DNA from: Hydrogenophilus sp.
GTDB lineage: Bacteria > Pseudomonadota > Gammaproteobacteria > Burkholderiales > Thiobacillaceae
NCBI GenBank assembly: GCA_020725265.1
Contig: DYFK01000020.1
Coordinates: 1-61,029, forward strand
Length of the DNA: 61,029 bases
Reading direction: 5' to 3'
Position 1 is the first letter of the stretch. The number at the start of each line of letters is the position of its first letter. Made by a program: the position numbers and the translations under genes. The notes below the pieces were generated by a model, which ran no database searches, was not told the origin of the DNA, and was given only the letters and a program-made list of their open reading frames with translations. This document shows positions 18,010-26,276 of this stretch, piece after piece.

Positions 18010-20922
18010 ATGCCATCGATGCCCTGTTTCATCCACGCCTCCGCGAGCCTGCTGATGCTCTTCGCCGCCATCGTCCAGGCCGCGCCGAACGTATCGACGC
18101 AACCGGTCCTGCGCGTCGAAACCGGCAATCATCTGTCCATGTTGACCCGGATCAGCACCGATGGGCGCTATCTGGTGACCGCATCCGAGGACAAGACCGT
18201 GCGTGTCTGGAGCGCCCAGAGCGGAAGGCCGCTCGCGGTGCTGCGCCCCCCGGTTGGCGAGGACAGTCTGGGCGCCATCTATTCGGCGGTCATCTCGCCG
18301 GATGGCGAAACCATCGCGGCGGGTGGCTATTCAGCTTTCGACGGCCGCCAGCACGCGCTTTATCTGTTCGATCGCGCCAGCGGAACGATGCGCAAGAACG
18401 GGGTGCTGCATGGTCTGGAAGCGCCGGTGCAACAGCTCGCCTGGTCGCCGGACGGACGCTATCTCGCGGTCGGCCTGCGCCAGCAGGGCCTGCGCATCTT
18501 CCATGCCAATCTCAAATACCTGGGCGGTGACGAGGCCTACAACGATGCCATTTTCGGCCTCGATTTCGCGCCGGATGGCCGGCTCGCGGCAGCCAGCCTG
18601 GATGGTTCGCTACGGATGTACGAACTATCCGGCAACCGCCTGGAACGTGTCGCCCGCCAACGGCTGCCAGACGATGCCCGCCCCTATGGCGTCGCCTTCT
18701 CGCCGGACGGCCGCATGCTCGCGGTCGGCCACGCCGATGCCGCCCGCGTCGACATTCTCGACAGTTCGCGCCTGTCCGTGCGCCATCGGGCGAGTCATTC
18801 GGGCAGCGGCAATCTCGGCCGCGTCGCCTGGTCCGCCGATGGTCGTCGCCTGTACGCCGGCGGCACCGCTGGCGGCCGCCGGGGATTCAGCCTGCTGGCG
18901 TTCGACGATGGCGGCCGCGCCAGCGCCGACGAGATCGCGCGTTTCGACAACATCATCGTGTCACTGGCGGCAATGCCCGATGGCGGCGTCGCCGTCGGCA
19001 GCGCCGAACCCTCCTGGGCGATCTTCGACGCCGGCGGCAAACTCAGGCTCCAGCAGAAACGCGGCGCCGCCGATTTCCGCGATGCCGAGGACAGCTTCCA
19101 GGTCTCCGACGACGGTCAGATCGTCAGCTTCCCGCTCGAACGCAATGGCCGCGATCGGGTCACCTTCGATGCCCGCACCGGTGAATTAAGTAACCGGGAA
19201 GGAGAAAACCTGCGCGCGCCGCTGGAACGCGCCCGGGGTATCGATGTGCGTGACTGGAAAAATGGCGCCAACCCCAAACTGAACGGCCGCCCGCTTGGCC
19301 TGCCCCCTCACGACCTGGCGCGCAGTCTGGCGGTCAGCCATGCCGGCGACGGTTTCGTGCTCGGCTCGGAATGGTACTTGCGCCATTACGACGGCAATGG
19401 CGGCAAACGCTGGGAGCGGCGCGCGCCGGCGGCGGTCTGGGCGGTCAACATCAGCGCCGACAACCGCTGGGCGATCGCCGGCCTCGGCGACGGCACCATC
19501 CGCTGGTACCGACTGCGCGACGGCGCCGAACAGATCGCGCTGTTCCCTCATCCCGACCGGGAGCGCTGGTTGCTCTGGCTGCCAAGCGGCCACTATGACA
19601 CCTCGGTGGGCGGGGAAGATCTCATCGGCTGGCACGTCAATCTGGCCTTCAACCGGGCATCCGAGTTTTACCCGGTCGGCCGTTTCCGCAAGCATTACTA
19701 CCTACCCGGTGCCCTGCGCGCGACCTTCGCCAGCGCCGACGCGGCCGCCGCGTTGCGCCAGGCGCGCGCGGAAATCGCGCGCGACACCCGTGTCCAGAAC
19801 CCGCCAGCCGAGCCGGCGGTCACGCGAATCCTGCCGCCGACCATCGAATTGCGCGGCGATCGCGAAATCGCCACCAGCGACTCGCGGGTCAAGCTCCGGT
19901 TCGCGTTGCAAAGTCCGGCCGACGCCCCGGCCAGCAACGTCAAGGTCCGCGCCAACGGCCGTCTGGTCAACGACCTGACCGACCGGCAACTGCGCGGCAA
20001 GGGCGATGTCGAGATCACGGTGGCGCTGCCACCCGATCCCGACACCGAAATCACCCTGATCGCGCGCAACCGCCATGGCGCCTCCGAGCCGGCGACCGTG
20101 CACGTCAAACGCGAACCGACGACACCGGTTTCCACCGCGCCTTCCAGACAACCCGACAGCCCGCGGACACCGATGTACCGGAAGCTGTACGTGCTCGCGG
20201 CGGGCATCTCCGATTACCCGAAGTTGCGGCCGGAATTCCAGTTGAAATTTCCGTCCAAGGACGCCAACGACTTCGTCGGCATCCTAGGCAAGCAGGTCAA
20301 CACGCTCTATGGCGATGCCGAAATCCGCCTGCTGGTGAACGCCCAGGCGGATCGCAAGAACGTGCTCGAAGGTCTGAAATGGCTGCGCGAGAAGGTCGGC
20401 CCGGACGACATGGGCGTGCTGTTCCTGGCCGGTCATGGATTCATGCTGCGCAACGGCTATTACTTCGCGCCCTCCGACCTGGATCTGGCCAGCGACGATA
20501 CCGGCATCAAGACCGGCGTGCCCGGCTCGGCGATCCAGGAGACCCTGGCCAATCTGAAGGGGCGCGGAGTCTTTTTCCTGGACACCTGCCATTCCGGATT
20601 CGCCTTGTCCGAACTCCGGATCAATACCGACATGACCGGCGCGCTCAACGACATGGGCGACGAGAAGGCGGTCGTGGTGATGGCGGGCTCGGCCGGCCGG
20701 CAAAGCGCGGCGGAAGCGGATGAATGGAACAACGGCGCCTTCACCAAGGCCATCCTGGAAGGGCTCAAGGGCAATGCCGACTATGCCCGGACCGGACGCA
20801 TCACCCCACCGCTGCTGCATTCCTATGTCAGCACCCGGGTCAAGAAGATGACCGACAATCAGCAAACCCCGAAAATGGTCGGCGCCGTATTCGACGAACC
20901 CATCGCGGTGGTCCGCAAATGA
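18010..20922 (+). CDS. Secreted WD40-repeat protein with C-terminal caspase-family domain
   Basis: From ATG 18010 (GAGGA 9 nt upstream) the protein has 970 residues with a signal peptide (SASLLMLFAAIVQA). About residues 35-520 form WD40-type blades (DGRYLVTASEDKTVRVWSAQSGRPL, WSPDGRYLAVG, FSPDGRMLAVG). Then comes an Ig-like segment with PPTIELRGDREIATSDSRV. The C-terminal peptidase C14 caspase domain (about 720-960) has an intact dyad: His809 in FLAGHGF and Cys860 in FLDTCHSG. Active-site residues argue for a working cysteine protease. The substrate is unknown. It is followed after 28 bp by a lipoprotein gene. Confidence 0.88.
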   Translation: MPSMPCFIHASASLLMLFAAIVQAAPNVSTQPVLRVETGNHLSMLTRISTDGRYLVTASEDKTVRVWSAQSGRPLAVLRPPVGEDSLGAIYSAVISPDGETIAAGGYSAFDGRQHALYLFDRASGTMRKNGVLHGLEAPVQQLAWSPDGRYLAVGLRQQGLRIFHANLKYLGGDEAYNDAIFGLDFAPDGRLAAASLDGSLRMYELSGNRLERVARQRLPDDARPYGVAFSPDGRMLAVGHADAARVDILDSSRLSVRHRASHSGSGNLGRVAWSADGRRLYAGGTAGGRRGFSLLAFDDGGRASADEIARFDNIIVSLAAMPDGGVAVGSAEPSWAIFDAGGKLRLQQKRGAADFRDAEDSFQVSDDGQIVSFPLERNGRDRVTFDARTGELSNREGENLRAPLERARGIDVRDWKNGANPKLNGRPLGLPPHDLARSLAVSHAGDGFVLGSEWYLRHYDGNGGKRWERRAPAAVWAVNISADNRWAIAGLGDGTIRWYRLRDGAEQIALFPHPDRERWLLWLPSGHYDTSVGGEDLIGWHVNLAFNRASEFYPVGRFRKHYYLPGALRATFASADAAAALRQARAEIARDTRVQNPPAEPAVTRILPPTIELRGDREIATSDSRVKLRFALQSPADAPASNVKVRANGRLVNDLTDRQLRGKGDVEITVALPPDPDTEITLIARNRHGASEPATVHVKREPTTPVSTAPSRQPDSPRTPMYRKLYVLAAGISDYPKLRPEFQLKFPSKDANDFVGILGKQVNTLYGDAEIRLLVNAQADRKNVLEGLKWLREKVGPDDMGVLFLAGHGFMLRNGYYFAPSDLDLASDDTGIKTGVPGSAIQETLANLKGRGVFFLDTCHSGFALSELRINTDMTGALNDMGDEKAVVVMAGSAGRQSAAEADEWNNGAFTKAILEGLKGNADYARTGRITPPLLHSYVSTRVKKMTDNQQTPKMVGAVFDEPIAVVRK

Positions 20923-20950
20923 GCCGCTGAACCCCACAAGGAGAATCCGC

Positions 20951-21613
20951 ATGTTGAAAAACACTTCCCGCCCGGCGGTCGCCGCGTTGACGCTGTCCAT
21001 GCTGGCGGCCTGCGCCACCAATCCGGACGGTTCGGTCAGGATGGACCAGCGCGCCAGTGGCGCCATTGCCGGCGCCCTCACCGGCTGCGCGCTCGCGGCG
21101 GTAACCGGCGGTGATTGCGCCAGGGGCGCCGTGGTCGGCGCCATTGCCGGTTTCATCATCGGCTGGCATTTCGAATCGAAGAAGACCGCCGAGGCCAAGG
21201 CGGTGAACCAGAAATACGCCAAGAAACAGAAAATCCCGAAAAACGAGGTCAAGCCCGCTGCCTTCACCAGCAACATCAAGCAGAAACCGGCCAGCGATGG
21301 CCAACGGGAAATCGAGGTCACCTCCAACACCGACCTGATCGGTCATGGTGACAAGGTGCCGGAAGTGAAACAGCGCTACGCGATCTACGACGAAAAGAAC
21401 GAGTTGGTGGAGGAAAAGACCGAAACCCTGGCCGCCGTCGACGGCGCCGGCTCCTATCAGACCAAATCGTCGTTCAAGGCCCCGGCCAGCGCCAAGGGCA
21501 AGAAATATCGGATGGAGACCACGCTGCTGGTGGACGACAAGACCTACCAGAAGAAGAACTACAGCATTTCCTGGCTGGACGACACCGCCGGGTTCCAACT
21601 GGCCCTGCGCTGA
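20951..21613 (+). CDS. Outer-membrane lipoprotein with glycine-zipper segment
   Basis: The protein has 220 residues, with an AAGGAG ribosome site upstream. The signal peptide ends in a lipobox, MLAACAT. A Gly/Ala zipper helix pair follows (SGAIAGALTGCALAAV, GAVVGAIAGFIIGW), then a Lys-rich linker and a beta-rich C-terminal domain of unknown type. It is probably co-transcribed with the upstream WD40-caspase gene. A role as outer-membrane anchor or pore-associated partner is inference. Confidence 0.7.
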   Translation: MLKNTSRPAVAALTLSMLAACATNPDGSVRMDQRASGAIAGALTGCALAAVTGGDCARGAVVGAIAGFIIGWHFESKKTAEAKAVNQKYAKKQKIPKNEVKPAAFTSNIKQKPASDGQREIEVTSNTDLIGHGDKVPEVKQRYAIYDEKNELVEEKTETLAAVDGAGSYQTKSSFKAPASAKGKKYRMETTLLVDDKTYQKKNYSISWLDDTAGFQLALR

Positions 21614-21634
21614 CCGTGACCGGGGGGCGGGTGC

Positions 21635-22486
21635 TCAGTCCCCACCGCAGCCGCCGCGCGGGTCCGGCCTGAAGCAGAACTCGCCCATCAGGCTGCTCGA
21701 CTCCCAGGGAATCTGGGTCAGCTTGGTTTCATGAGCGACCCCGATGCGCACTTGCTTGAGCATCTTCTCGATGGTCTGGCCGGGCTTGTCGATGTTTTCC
21801 AGCAAGTGTTTGGCATAAATGCTGTTGCGCGCGCCCTCGCCGTCCGAAGCCAGTGATCCGGGCGAGGTCGAGAACGCCACCACGGTCCCGCCTGGCGCCT
21901 GCAAGGGCGCGAGCCCGCCCGTTGCCCTTTCGGTCTCCGCCGCCAACCCGCGCGTGCGCGCCCGCCGCGCGTCAGCGAGTTTGGCGGCCCCCCCAGTGAA
22001 TGGATTGTCCCGACAGGCGTCGACGATGATGATGTTGATACCCTTGCGCATGCCGGCAAGACGCTCGACCACTTCGGTCAGATCGATGGCGCGGCTGGCC
22101 AGATCCTCCTCGCCCTGGATTTCGAGATCGACCGGAATCAGATAATTGCGGCCCCGCCATTGCACGCCATGGCCGGCGAAATAGATCAGTCGGACATCGC
22201 TGCGCTCAGCGCGCGCGAGATAGCTCCGAAACGCGGAAACCATGGCCGCCTGATTGGCGTTCTCCTCAAGTCGGACCCGGAACCCCAGCCGGTTCAGCGA
22301 TTCGTTCAACGCGGTCGCGTCCCGCACCGGGGTACGCAGGCGCGCGCCGCGATACTCCGCGTTGCCGATCACCAGCGCGGTCCGGATTTCCTTGCCGCGC
22401 GTAGCCTGCGCCAAGGCATCCGACCACGACATCACCGCCAGCAGGAAAATGCCAAGCCAGGCCGGCCACCACCGAAACACCATCAA
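21635..22486 (-). CDS. Caspase-family (peptidase C14) exported protein
   Basis: The protein has 283 residues with a signal peptide ending near SDALA. The caspase fold covers most of the rest: RTALVIGNAEYRGARLRTPVRDATAL, then IYFAGHGVQWRGRNYLIPVD with catalytic His106, then IIIVDACRDNPF with catalytic Cys158, then VAFSTSPGSLASDG. Both dyad residues are present. Its start lies 2 bp after the stop of the anti-sigma gene, so it is the third gene of a sigma/anti-sigma/caspase operon. The domain resembles metacaspase-like proteins common in multicellular or biofilm bacteria. Confidence 0.9.
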   Translation of the reverse strand: MMVFRWWPAWLGIFLLAVMSWSDALAQATRGKEIRTALVIGNAEYRGARLRTPVRDATALNESLNRLGFRVRLEENANQAAMVSAFRSYLARAERSDVRLIYFAGHGVQWRGRNYLIPVDLEIQGEEDLASRAIDLTEVVERLAGMRKGINIIIVDACRDNPFTGGAAKLADARRARTRGLAAETERATGGLAPLQAPGGTVVAFSTSPGSLASDGEGARNSIYAKHLLENIDKPGQTIEKMLKQVRIGVAHETKLTQIPWESSSLMGEFCFRPDPRGGCGGD

Positions 22487-22487
22487 C

Positions 22488-23096
22488 TCAGTGCCCCTCC
22501 ACCGGCAGGCGCTCGACCAGCGCGACCGCCTCCACCTGATCGTTATTGATCAGCACATCGCGTACCGAGCTGGCGGCCACGCCGGTAACCAGCAGGTAAT
22601 ACTCACCGAGATGGCTGGGACCGGCCACGATCTCCGCGGATACCTCGCGAAGCAACTGGCGCATGTCGAACTCCCGGATATCGGGATTGAAGGACACCCG
22701 CAGGAACGGCTCATGCGCGATATCGCCAGGATGCGCGGTACGGAAGCCCGCGTAATCCTCCTCACCGTGCCGCCCGCCCCAAAGGTTGAAAATGACCACG
22801 GACTGGGCGACCAGCAACACCGCCATCGCGGCGAACACGGGGCGCGACGGCACCAGACCGGCCAACCATGCCCAGGCCGCCTCGAAACCGGATCCGCGCC
22901 GGACCCGACGCTCCTCCGTATCCTGCCGACGAATGCGGGCAACGACATGCCCCAAGCCATCATCTTCCGGCACGTTGGTCATCGCGGTGGCGATCACCGC
23001 GCGCCGAACCGCGTCTTCCCAATCATTGGCTCGGGCCTTGTCCCCGTTCGTGGGGCCGGGTCGTTCAGTTCGCTGTTCCATGTTCGTGATACCCAT
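22488..23096 (-). CDS. Putative anti-sigma factor (single-pass membrane protein)
   Basis: From ATG 23096 the protein has 202 residues; ATG 23081 is an alternative. About 90 cytoplasmic residues are followed by one membrane helix (VFAAMAVLLVAQSVVIFNLWGG) and a periplasmic domain of about 90 residues. This is the topology of membrane anti-sigma factors. It overlaps the end of the ECF sigma gene, the usual genetic pairing. I see no zinc-binding HxxxCxxC motif, so it would be a non-ZAS type. The identification rests on context and topology. Confidence 0.7.
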   Translation of the reverse strand: MGITNMEQRTERPGPTNGDKARANDWEDAVRRAVIATAMTNVPEDDGLGHVVARIRRQDTEERRVRRGSGFEAAWAWLAGLVPSRPVFAAMAVLLVAQSVVIFNLWGGRHGEEDYAGFRTAHPGDIAHEPFLRVSFNPDIREFDMRQLLREVSAEIVAGPSHLGEYYLLVTGVAASSVRDVLINNDQVEAVALVERLPVEGH

Positions 23097-23670
23097 GTCG
23101 TGAGCCCATCGTCGCCTTGACGCAGCGCAACAAATTCGTGCGGGCATAAGCCAGACGGCTCTTCACCGTGCCATCCGGGATGTTCAACAATTCAGCGATC
23201 TCCGCGACCGACATATCCTCGAAGTGCAGCAGATGCAGGCATTCGCGATGCGCCGGTGAAAGTTTCTCGATACAGACCGCCAGCATGGCGCTGGTTTCCT
23301 TGTCCGCCACCTCATCGAAGACGCTGTGTCGTTCGTCCTCGATGACTTCCGCCAGATCGTCGATATCCTCGTGGGCGGCTTCCCGTCGCGACCGGATGGA
23401 CATCAACAATTTGTTTCTGGCGATGCCGAGCACCCAGGTGGAGACTCTTGCCTCGCCCCGATACCGGCCCGCGCTGTTCCAGATTTCATACATCGTGTCC
23501 ATCATGATCTCCCTGGCCACTTCGGGATTGTCGATAGACCGGCATACAAACGCGAACACCCGTCTCGACAGCATCCGGTACAGGGTCTCGAACGAGGTCT
23601 GACAGCCATTGCCCACGCGCAACAACAATCCTCGCGCCTGCTCGTCGTCGATTCGCCGTATCGTGCTCAT
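23065..23670 (-). CDS. ECF-family RNA polymerase sigma factor
   Basis: From ATG 23670 the protein has 201 residues. Region 2 shows FETLYRMLSRRVFAFVCRSI...AREIMMDTMYEIW and STWVLGIARNKLL. Region 4 shows LSPAHRECLHLLHFEDMSVAEIAELLNIPDGTVKSRLAYAR. It is the first gene of the sigma/anti-sigma/caspase operon and lies next to the repeat-protein gene at 23855, a plausible target. A direct repeat AATAGCCGG occurs twice in its upstream region (23703-23711, 23727-23735). It might be an autoregulatory site. Confidence 0.93.
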   Translation of the reverse strand: MSTIRRIDDEQARGLLLRVGNGCQTSFETLYRMLSRRVFAFVCRSIDNPEVAREIMMDTMYEIWNSAGRYRGEARVSTWVLGIARNKLLMSIRSRREAAHEDIDDLAEVIEDERHSVFDEVADKETSAMLAVCIEKLSPAHRECLHLLHFEDMSVAEIAELLNIPDGTVKSRLAYARTNLLRCVKATMGSRHGYHEHGTAN

Positions 23671-23804
23671 AGGTTGCGGTAATCCGGGATTGGGTTCATC
23701 GAAATAGCCGGTTTTTTTCGAACGGCAATAGCCGGCTTGCAAGGAACGGGGAGGATAAATGAAATCGTCGAAACTTTGACCATGCCGACATCCCGCGACC
23801 AGCA

Positions 23805-23835
23805 TGAAAAACGCCGGCATCAGCCGGCGCTTTTC
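23805..23835 (-). terminator. Rho-independent terminator after the 12-repeat protein gene
   Basis: A perfect 7-bp stem (CGCCGGC / GCCGGCG, 4-nt loop) is flanked by A-rich and T-rich runs, so it could act in both directions. It lies about 20 nt past the stop of the minus-strand gene at 23855. Confidence 0.8.
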
Positions 23836-23854
23836 ATTGAAACGAATGACGCGA

Positions 23855-25027
23855 TCAGTTGTTGCCGATGTTGACCTTCTGCGTGTTCAGCATGCCCCCA
23901 CCGCCTTGGATGACCGTGCCCACGGAAACCGCGGTGGAACCGGAGTTGGCATTGCCGATGTTGACCTGCTGGGTATTCAGCAAGCCGGCCTGCCCCTGGA
24001 TCACGGCGCCAACGTTGACGTTCGAGGTTCCGCCCGAAGCATTGCCGATTTTCGCCTGCTGATTGTTCAGCAAGCCCGCCTGACCCTGCACCACGGTACC
24101 GACGTTGACGTTGGAACGACCGCTACCCGAGGCATTGCCCACCTGCATGGTCTGATTGTTCAACAACCCGGCCTGGCCCTGCACCGCCGCGCCCATGTTC
24201 ACGTTCGAGGAGCCCTGGCCGCTGGCCTTGCCGATTTGCATGTCCTGGTTGTTCAGCAGGCCCGCCTGCCCCTGCACCGCCGCGCCGATGGCGACGTTGC
24301 TCTTGGCGTTGCCGGAAACATTGCCGATTTCCATGTTCTGGCGTTGCAGCAATCCGGCCTGGCCCTGCACCACCGCGCCGGCCTTGACGTTGCTGGAACC
24401 GGTGCCGCTGACACCGCCGACGTTCATGTTCTGTGAATTCAACAAGCCGGCCTGACCCTGGATGACCGCGCCGGCGTTGACGTTGGATTTACCGGTACCG
24501 GAGACCGCGCCCAGGTTCATTTCTTGCTTGTTGAGCAGGCCCGCCTGCCCCTGCACGACCGTGCCGACATTGACCGTCGACTTGCCACGATCAGCATCAC
24601 CCACCCGCATCTTCTGGGTATTCAGCAATCCGGCCTGCCCCTGAGTGACGCTTCCCGCCTTGACCGAGGCACTGCCACCCTGATTGGCGTTGCCCAGCGA
24701 CATTTCCTGATTGTTCAGCAACCCCGCCTGGCCTTGGGTAACGTTGCCGACATTGACGCTGGTCTTGCCGCCAGCGGCATTGCCGACCGACATCTTCTGC
24801 TTGTTGAGCAAGCCGGCCTGGCTCTGGTTGACGTTGGAAACATTGACGTTCGACTTGCCTCCCGCGCGGGCATTGCCGAGGTCCATTTCCTGCTTGTTCA
24901 ACAGTCCGGCCTGACTCTGGTTGATATTTTGGGTCTGAACTTTCGACTGAGAACCGGATTGGGCGGCGGCAGTGCCGGAAACGGCAACGGCCAGCGCCAG
25001 TACGATTGCTTTGGTGGTGAATTTCAT
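23855..25027 (-). CDS. Secreted protein of 12 tandem N/Q/G-rich repeats, putative functional amyloid subunit
   Basis: The protein has 390 residues with a signal peptide ending at AAAQ. After a conserved opening (SGSQSKVQTQN) it is built entirely from 12 repeats of 30-31 residues. Their core is Q-G-Q-A-G-L-L-N-x-Q-x-M-x-(L/V/I)-G, followed by a G/S-rich turn and S-N-V-N-V-G. The repeats hold no Cys, Trp, Tyr or Phe. This regular beta-strand/turn pattern with aligned Asn and Gln resembles curli (CsgA/CsgB) subunits in style, though the spacing differs from canonical curlin repeats. A good ribosome site (AAAGGGA) and a following terminator indicate high expression. The paralogue at 28331 shares its N-terminus. 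Confidence 0.75.
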   Translation of the reverse strand: MKFTTKAIVLALAVAVSGTAAAQSGSQSKVQTQNINQSQAGLLNKQEMDLGNARAGGKSNVNVSNVNQSQAGLLNKQKMSVGNAAGGKTSVNVGNVTQGQAGLLNNQEMSLGNANQGGSASVKAGSVTQGQAGLLNTQKMRVGDADRGKSTVNVGTVVQGQAGLLNKQEMNLGAVSGTGKSNVNAGAVIQGQAGLLNSQNMNVGGVSGTGSSNVKAGAVVQGQAGLLQRQNMEIGNVSGNAKSNVAIGAAVQGQAGLLNNQDMQIGKASGQGSSNVNMGAAVQGQAGLLNNQTMQVGNASGSGRSNVNVGTVVQGQAGLLNNQQAKIGNASGGTSNVNVGAVIQGQAGLLNTQQVNIGNANSGSTAVSVGTVIQGGGGMLNTQKVNIGNN

Positions 25028-25152
25028 TTCGCTATCCCTTTCCGCGTGATGCCGGCCTGCGATCTACTCGCGGCCGGACTGAAACCGAAACGGCATCGCC
25101 GTCCTGCCAATAGGTTGCGAGAAACCACCAACCGGTTCAACGCGATGATTGC

Positions 25153-25869
25153 TCAGATGCGATCGATATTGCCGGCGCCATTAATGCTCTTGGTCACCCG
25201 TGCCTTGCCGGCGTATTCGATGTTGCCAGCTCCCTCGATCGAGGCTTTCAGGGTTTCCTCGGCGCGTACGCGGATATCGCCGGAGCCATCGATGCTTGCC
25301 TCGACGCGCCGGGCCGTGAATTTGACGGCATCGATGGTACCCGCGCCATCGATGCTGGCGTTCAGGGTTGTCCCCTCACCAGATACGCTGATGTTTCCGG
25401 AATCGATGATCCTTAGAGTCAGGCCACGTGGCTTCAGGTTGGCGAGATCGATGTTGCCACTACCCCCGGCCTGAATGTCGATATCGCCGCCGCTGAAACC
25501 GCTGACCGATGCATTGCCACTCGACAGGGTTTTCAGCGAGCGAAAACCTCGTATCGTCACCGAGTAGCGAATGCCCTTGTCGGTCCGGAAACTGCCCTTG
25601 GTTTTCAGGGTCAGGGTGTCCCCACGAACCACGGCCTCGAGTTTCGCCAGCACTTTTGGCTCGGCTTCGATGATCACCTTTTCATCCTGGCCGGGACGAA
25701 TGGTCAGCTCACCGGGCGCATCCATGACCACCCTGGTCACACCCGGCGTCGCCGTGGTCATGCGCTCGAGCCCGGCGGCCTGAGACATCCCCGTCAATCC
25801 AAATATCATCGCCATCAAAACGACCCGAAAATTGCTGAAAACCATTCGTGTCCCACTCATCCAGGTCAT
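25153..25869 (-). CDS. DUF2807 (GIN-domain) exported beta-helix protein
   Basis: From ATG 25869, with a strong GAGGAGAG site, the protein has 238 residues and a signal peptide ending at about MSQA. The mature part has the short alternating pattern of the head-GIN (DUF2807) fold: GVTRVVMDAPGELTIRPGQDEKVIIEAEPKVL, then many SGSGDI / GAGNI-like turns (GGSGNIDLANL, SGNISVSGEGTTLNASIDGAGTIDAV). The fold is a right-handed beta-helix whose role is unknown. It sits between the CsgG-like gene cluster and the 12-repeat gene, so it may be a surface or periplasmic accessory of the amyloid-like proteins. Confidence 0.85.
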   Translation of the reverse strand: MTWMSGTRMVFSNFRVVLMAMIFGLTGMSQAAGLERMTTATPGVTRVVMDAPGELTIRPGQDEKVIIEAEPKVLAKLEAVVRGDTLTLKTKGSFRTDKGIRYSVTIRGFRSLKTLSSGNASVSGFSGGDIDIQAGGSGNIDLANLKPRGLTLRIIDSGNISVSGEGTTLNASIDGAGTIDAVKFTARRVEASIDGSGDIRVRAEETLKASIEGAGNIEYAGKARVTKSINGAGNIDRI

Positions 25870-25910
25870 GACGCTCTCCTCGTATCGACTTGAACGCCCC
25901 GGACCGTCGG

Positions 25911-26258
25911 TCAATTGGCGGTCAGGATGCACAAGCCCTGTTTCAGATCCAGCACGGTGATGTCCGAGTCGCCGTTGCGCGGCACGTTGACCGCCACCGA
26001 ACCACCGGAAACCGTGCCCCGGAAGCCGCTGCCCTCGTAGAGCAGGCGACCTTCCTGCCAGCACCGCAGGGTCTGCCCGCCCTGGCGTCGGGTGTCCTGA
26101 ACCACGGGCGAGGAACCGGCATCCTTGAACAAGGGCATCGGCGGCGCCATTTCGACGGCGCCGGCACGCTTGATCTCCGGACCGGCCAAGGCCGGCAGAC
26201 TGATCATGACCAGCGCCGCCGTCATGAACGACAGGGAAACATGTTTTGATGCGCTCAT
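25911..26258 (-). CDS. Small exported protein of unknown function
   Basis: The protein has 115 residues with a GGGAGAG ribosome site and a signal peptide ending at LPALA. The mature part has two cysteines (LRCWQEGRLLYEG and QGLCILTAN) that could form a disulphide bond, and short beta-strand-like segments (GGSVAVNVP, DITVLDL). I do not recognise a family. It is 18 bp downstream of the CsgG-like lipoprotein gene, so it is probably an accessory factor of that system, comparable in size and position to CsgE/CsgF-type helpers. That comparison is positional only. Confidence 0.65.
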   Translation of the reverse strand: MSASKHVSLSFMTAALVMISLPALAGPEIKRAGAVEMAPPMPLFKDAGSSPVVQDTRRQGGQTLRCWQEGRLLYEGSGFRGTVSGGSVAVNVPRNGDSDITVLDLKQGLCILTAN

Positions 26259-26276
26259 ATCGCTCTCCCTGATCGC

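Noticed and set aside
23855-25027. Calling the repeat proteins canonical curlins
   Set aside because: The spacing S-x5-Q-x4-N-x5-Q is not met; only the style and composition agree.
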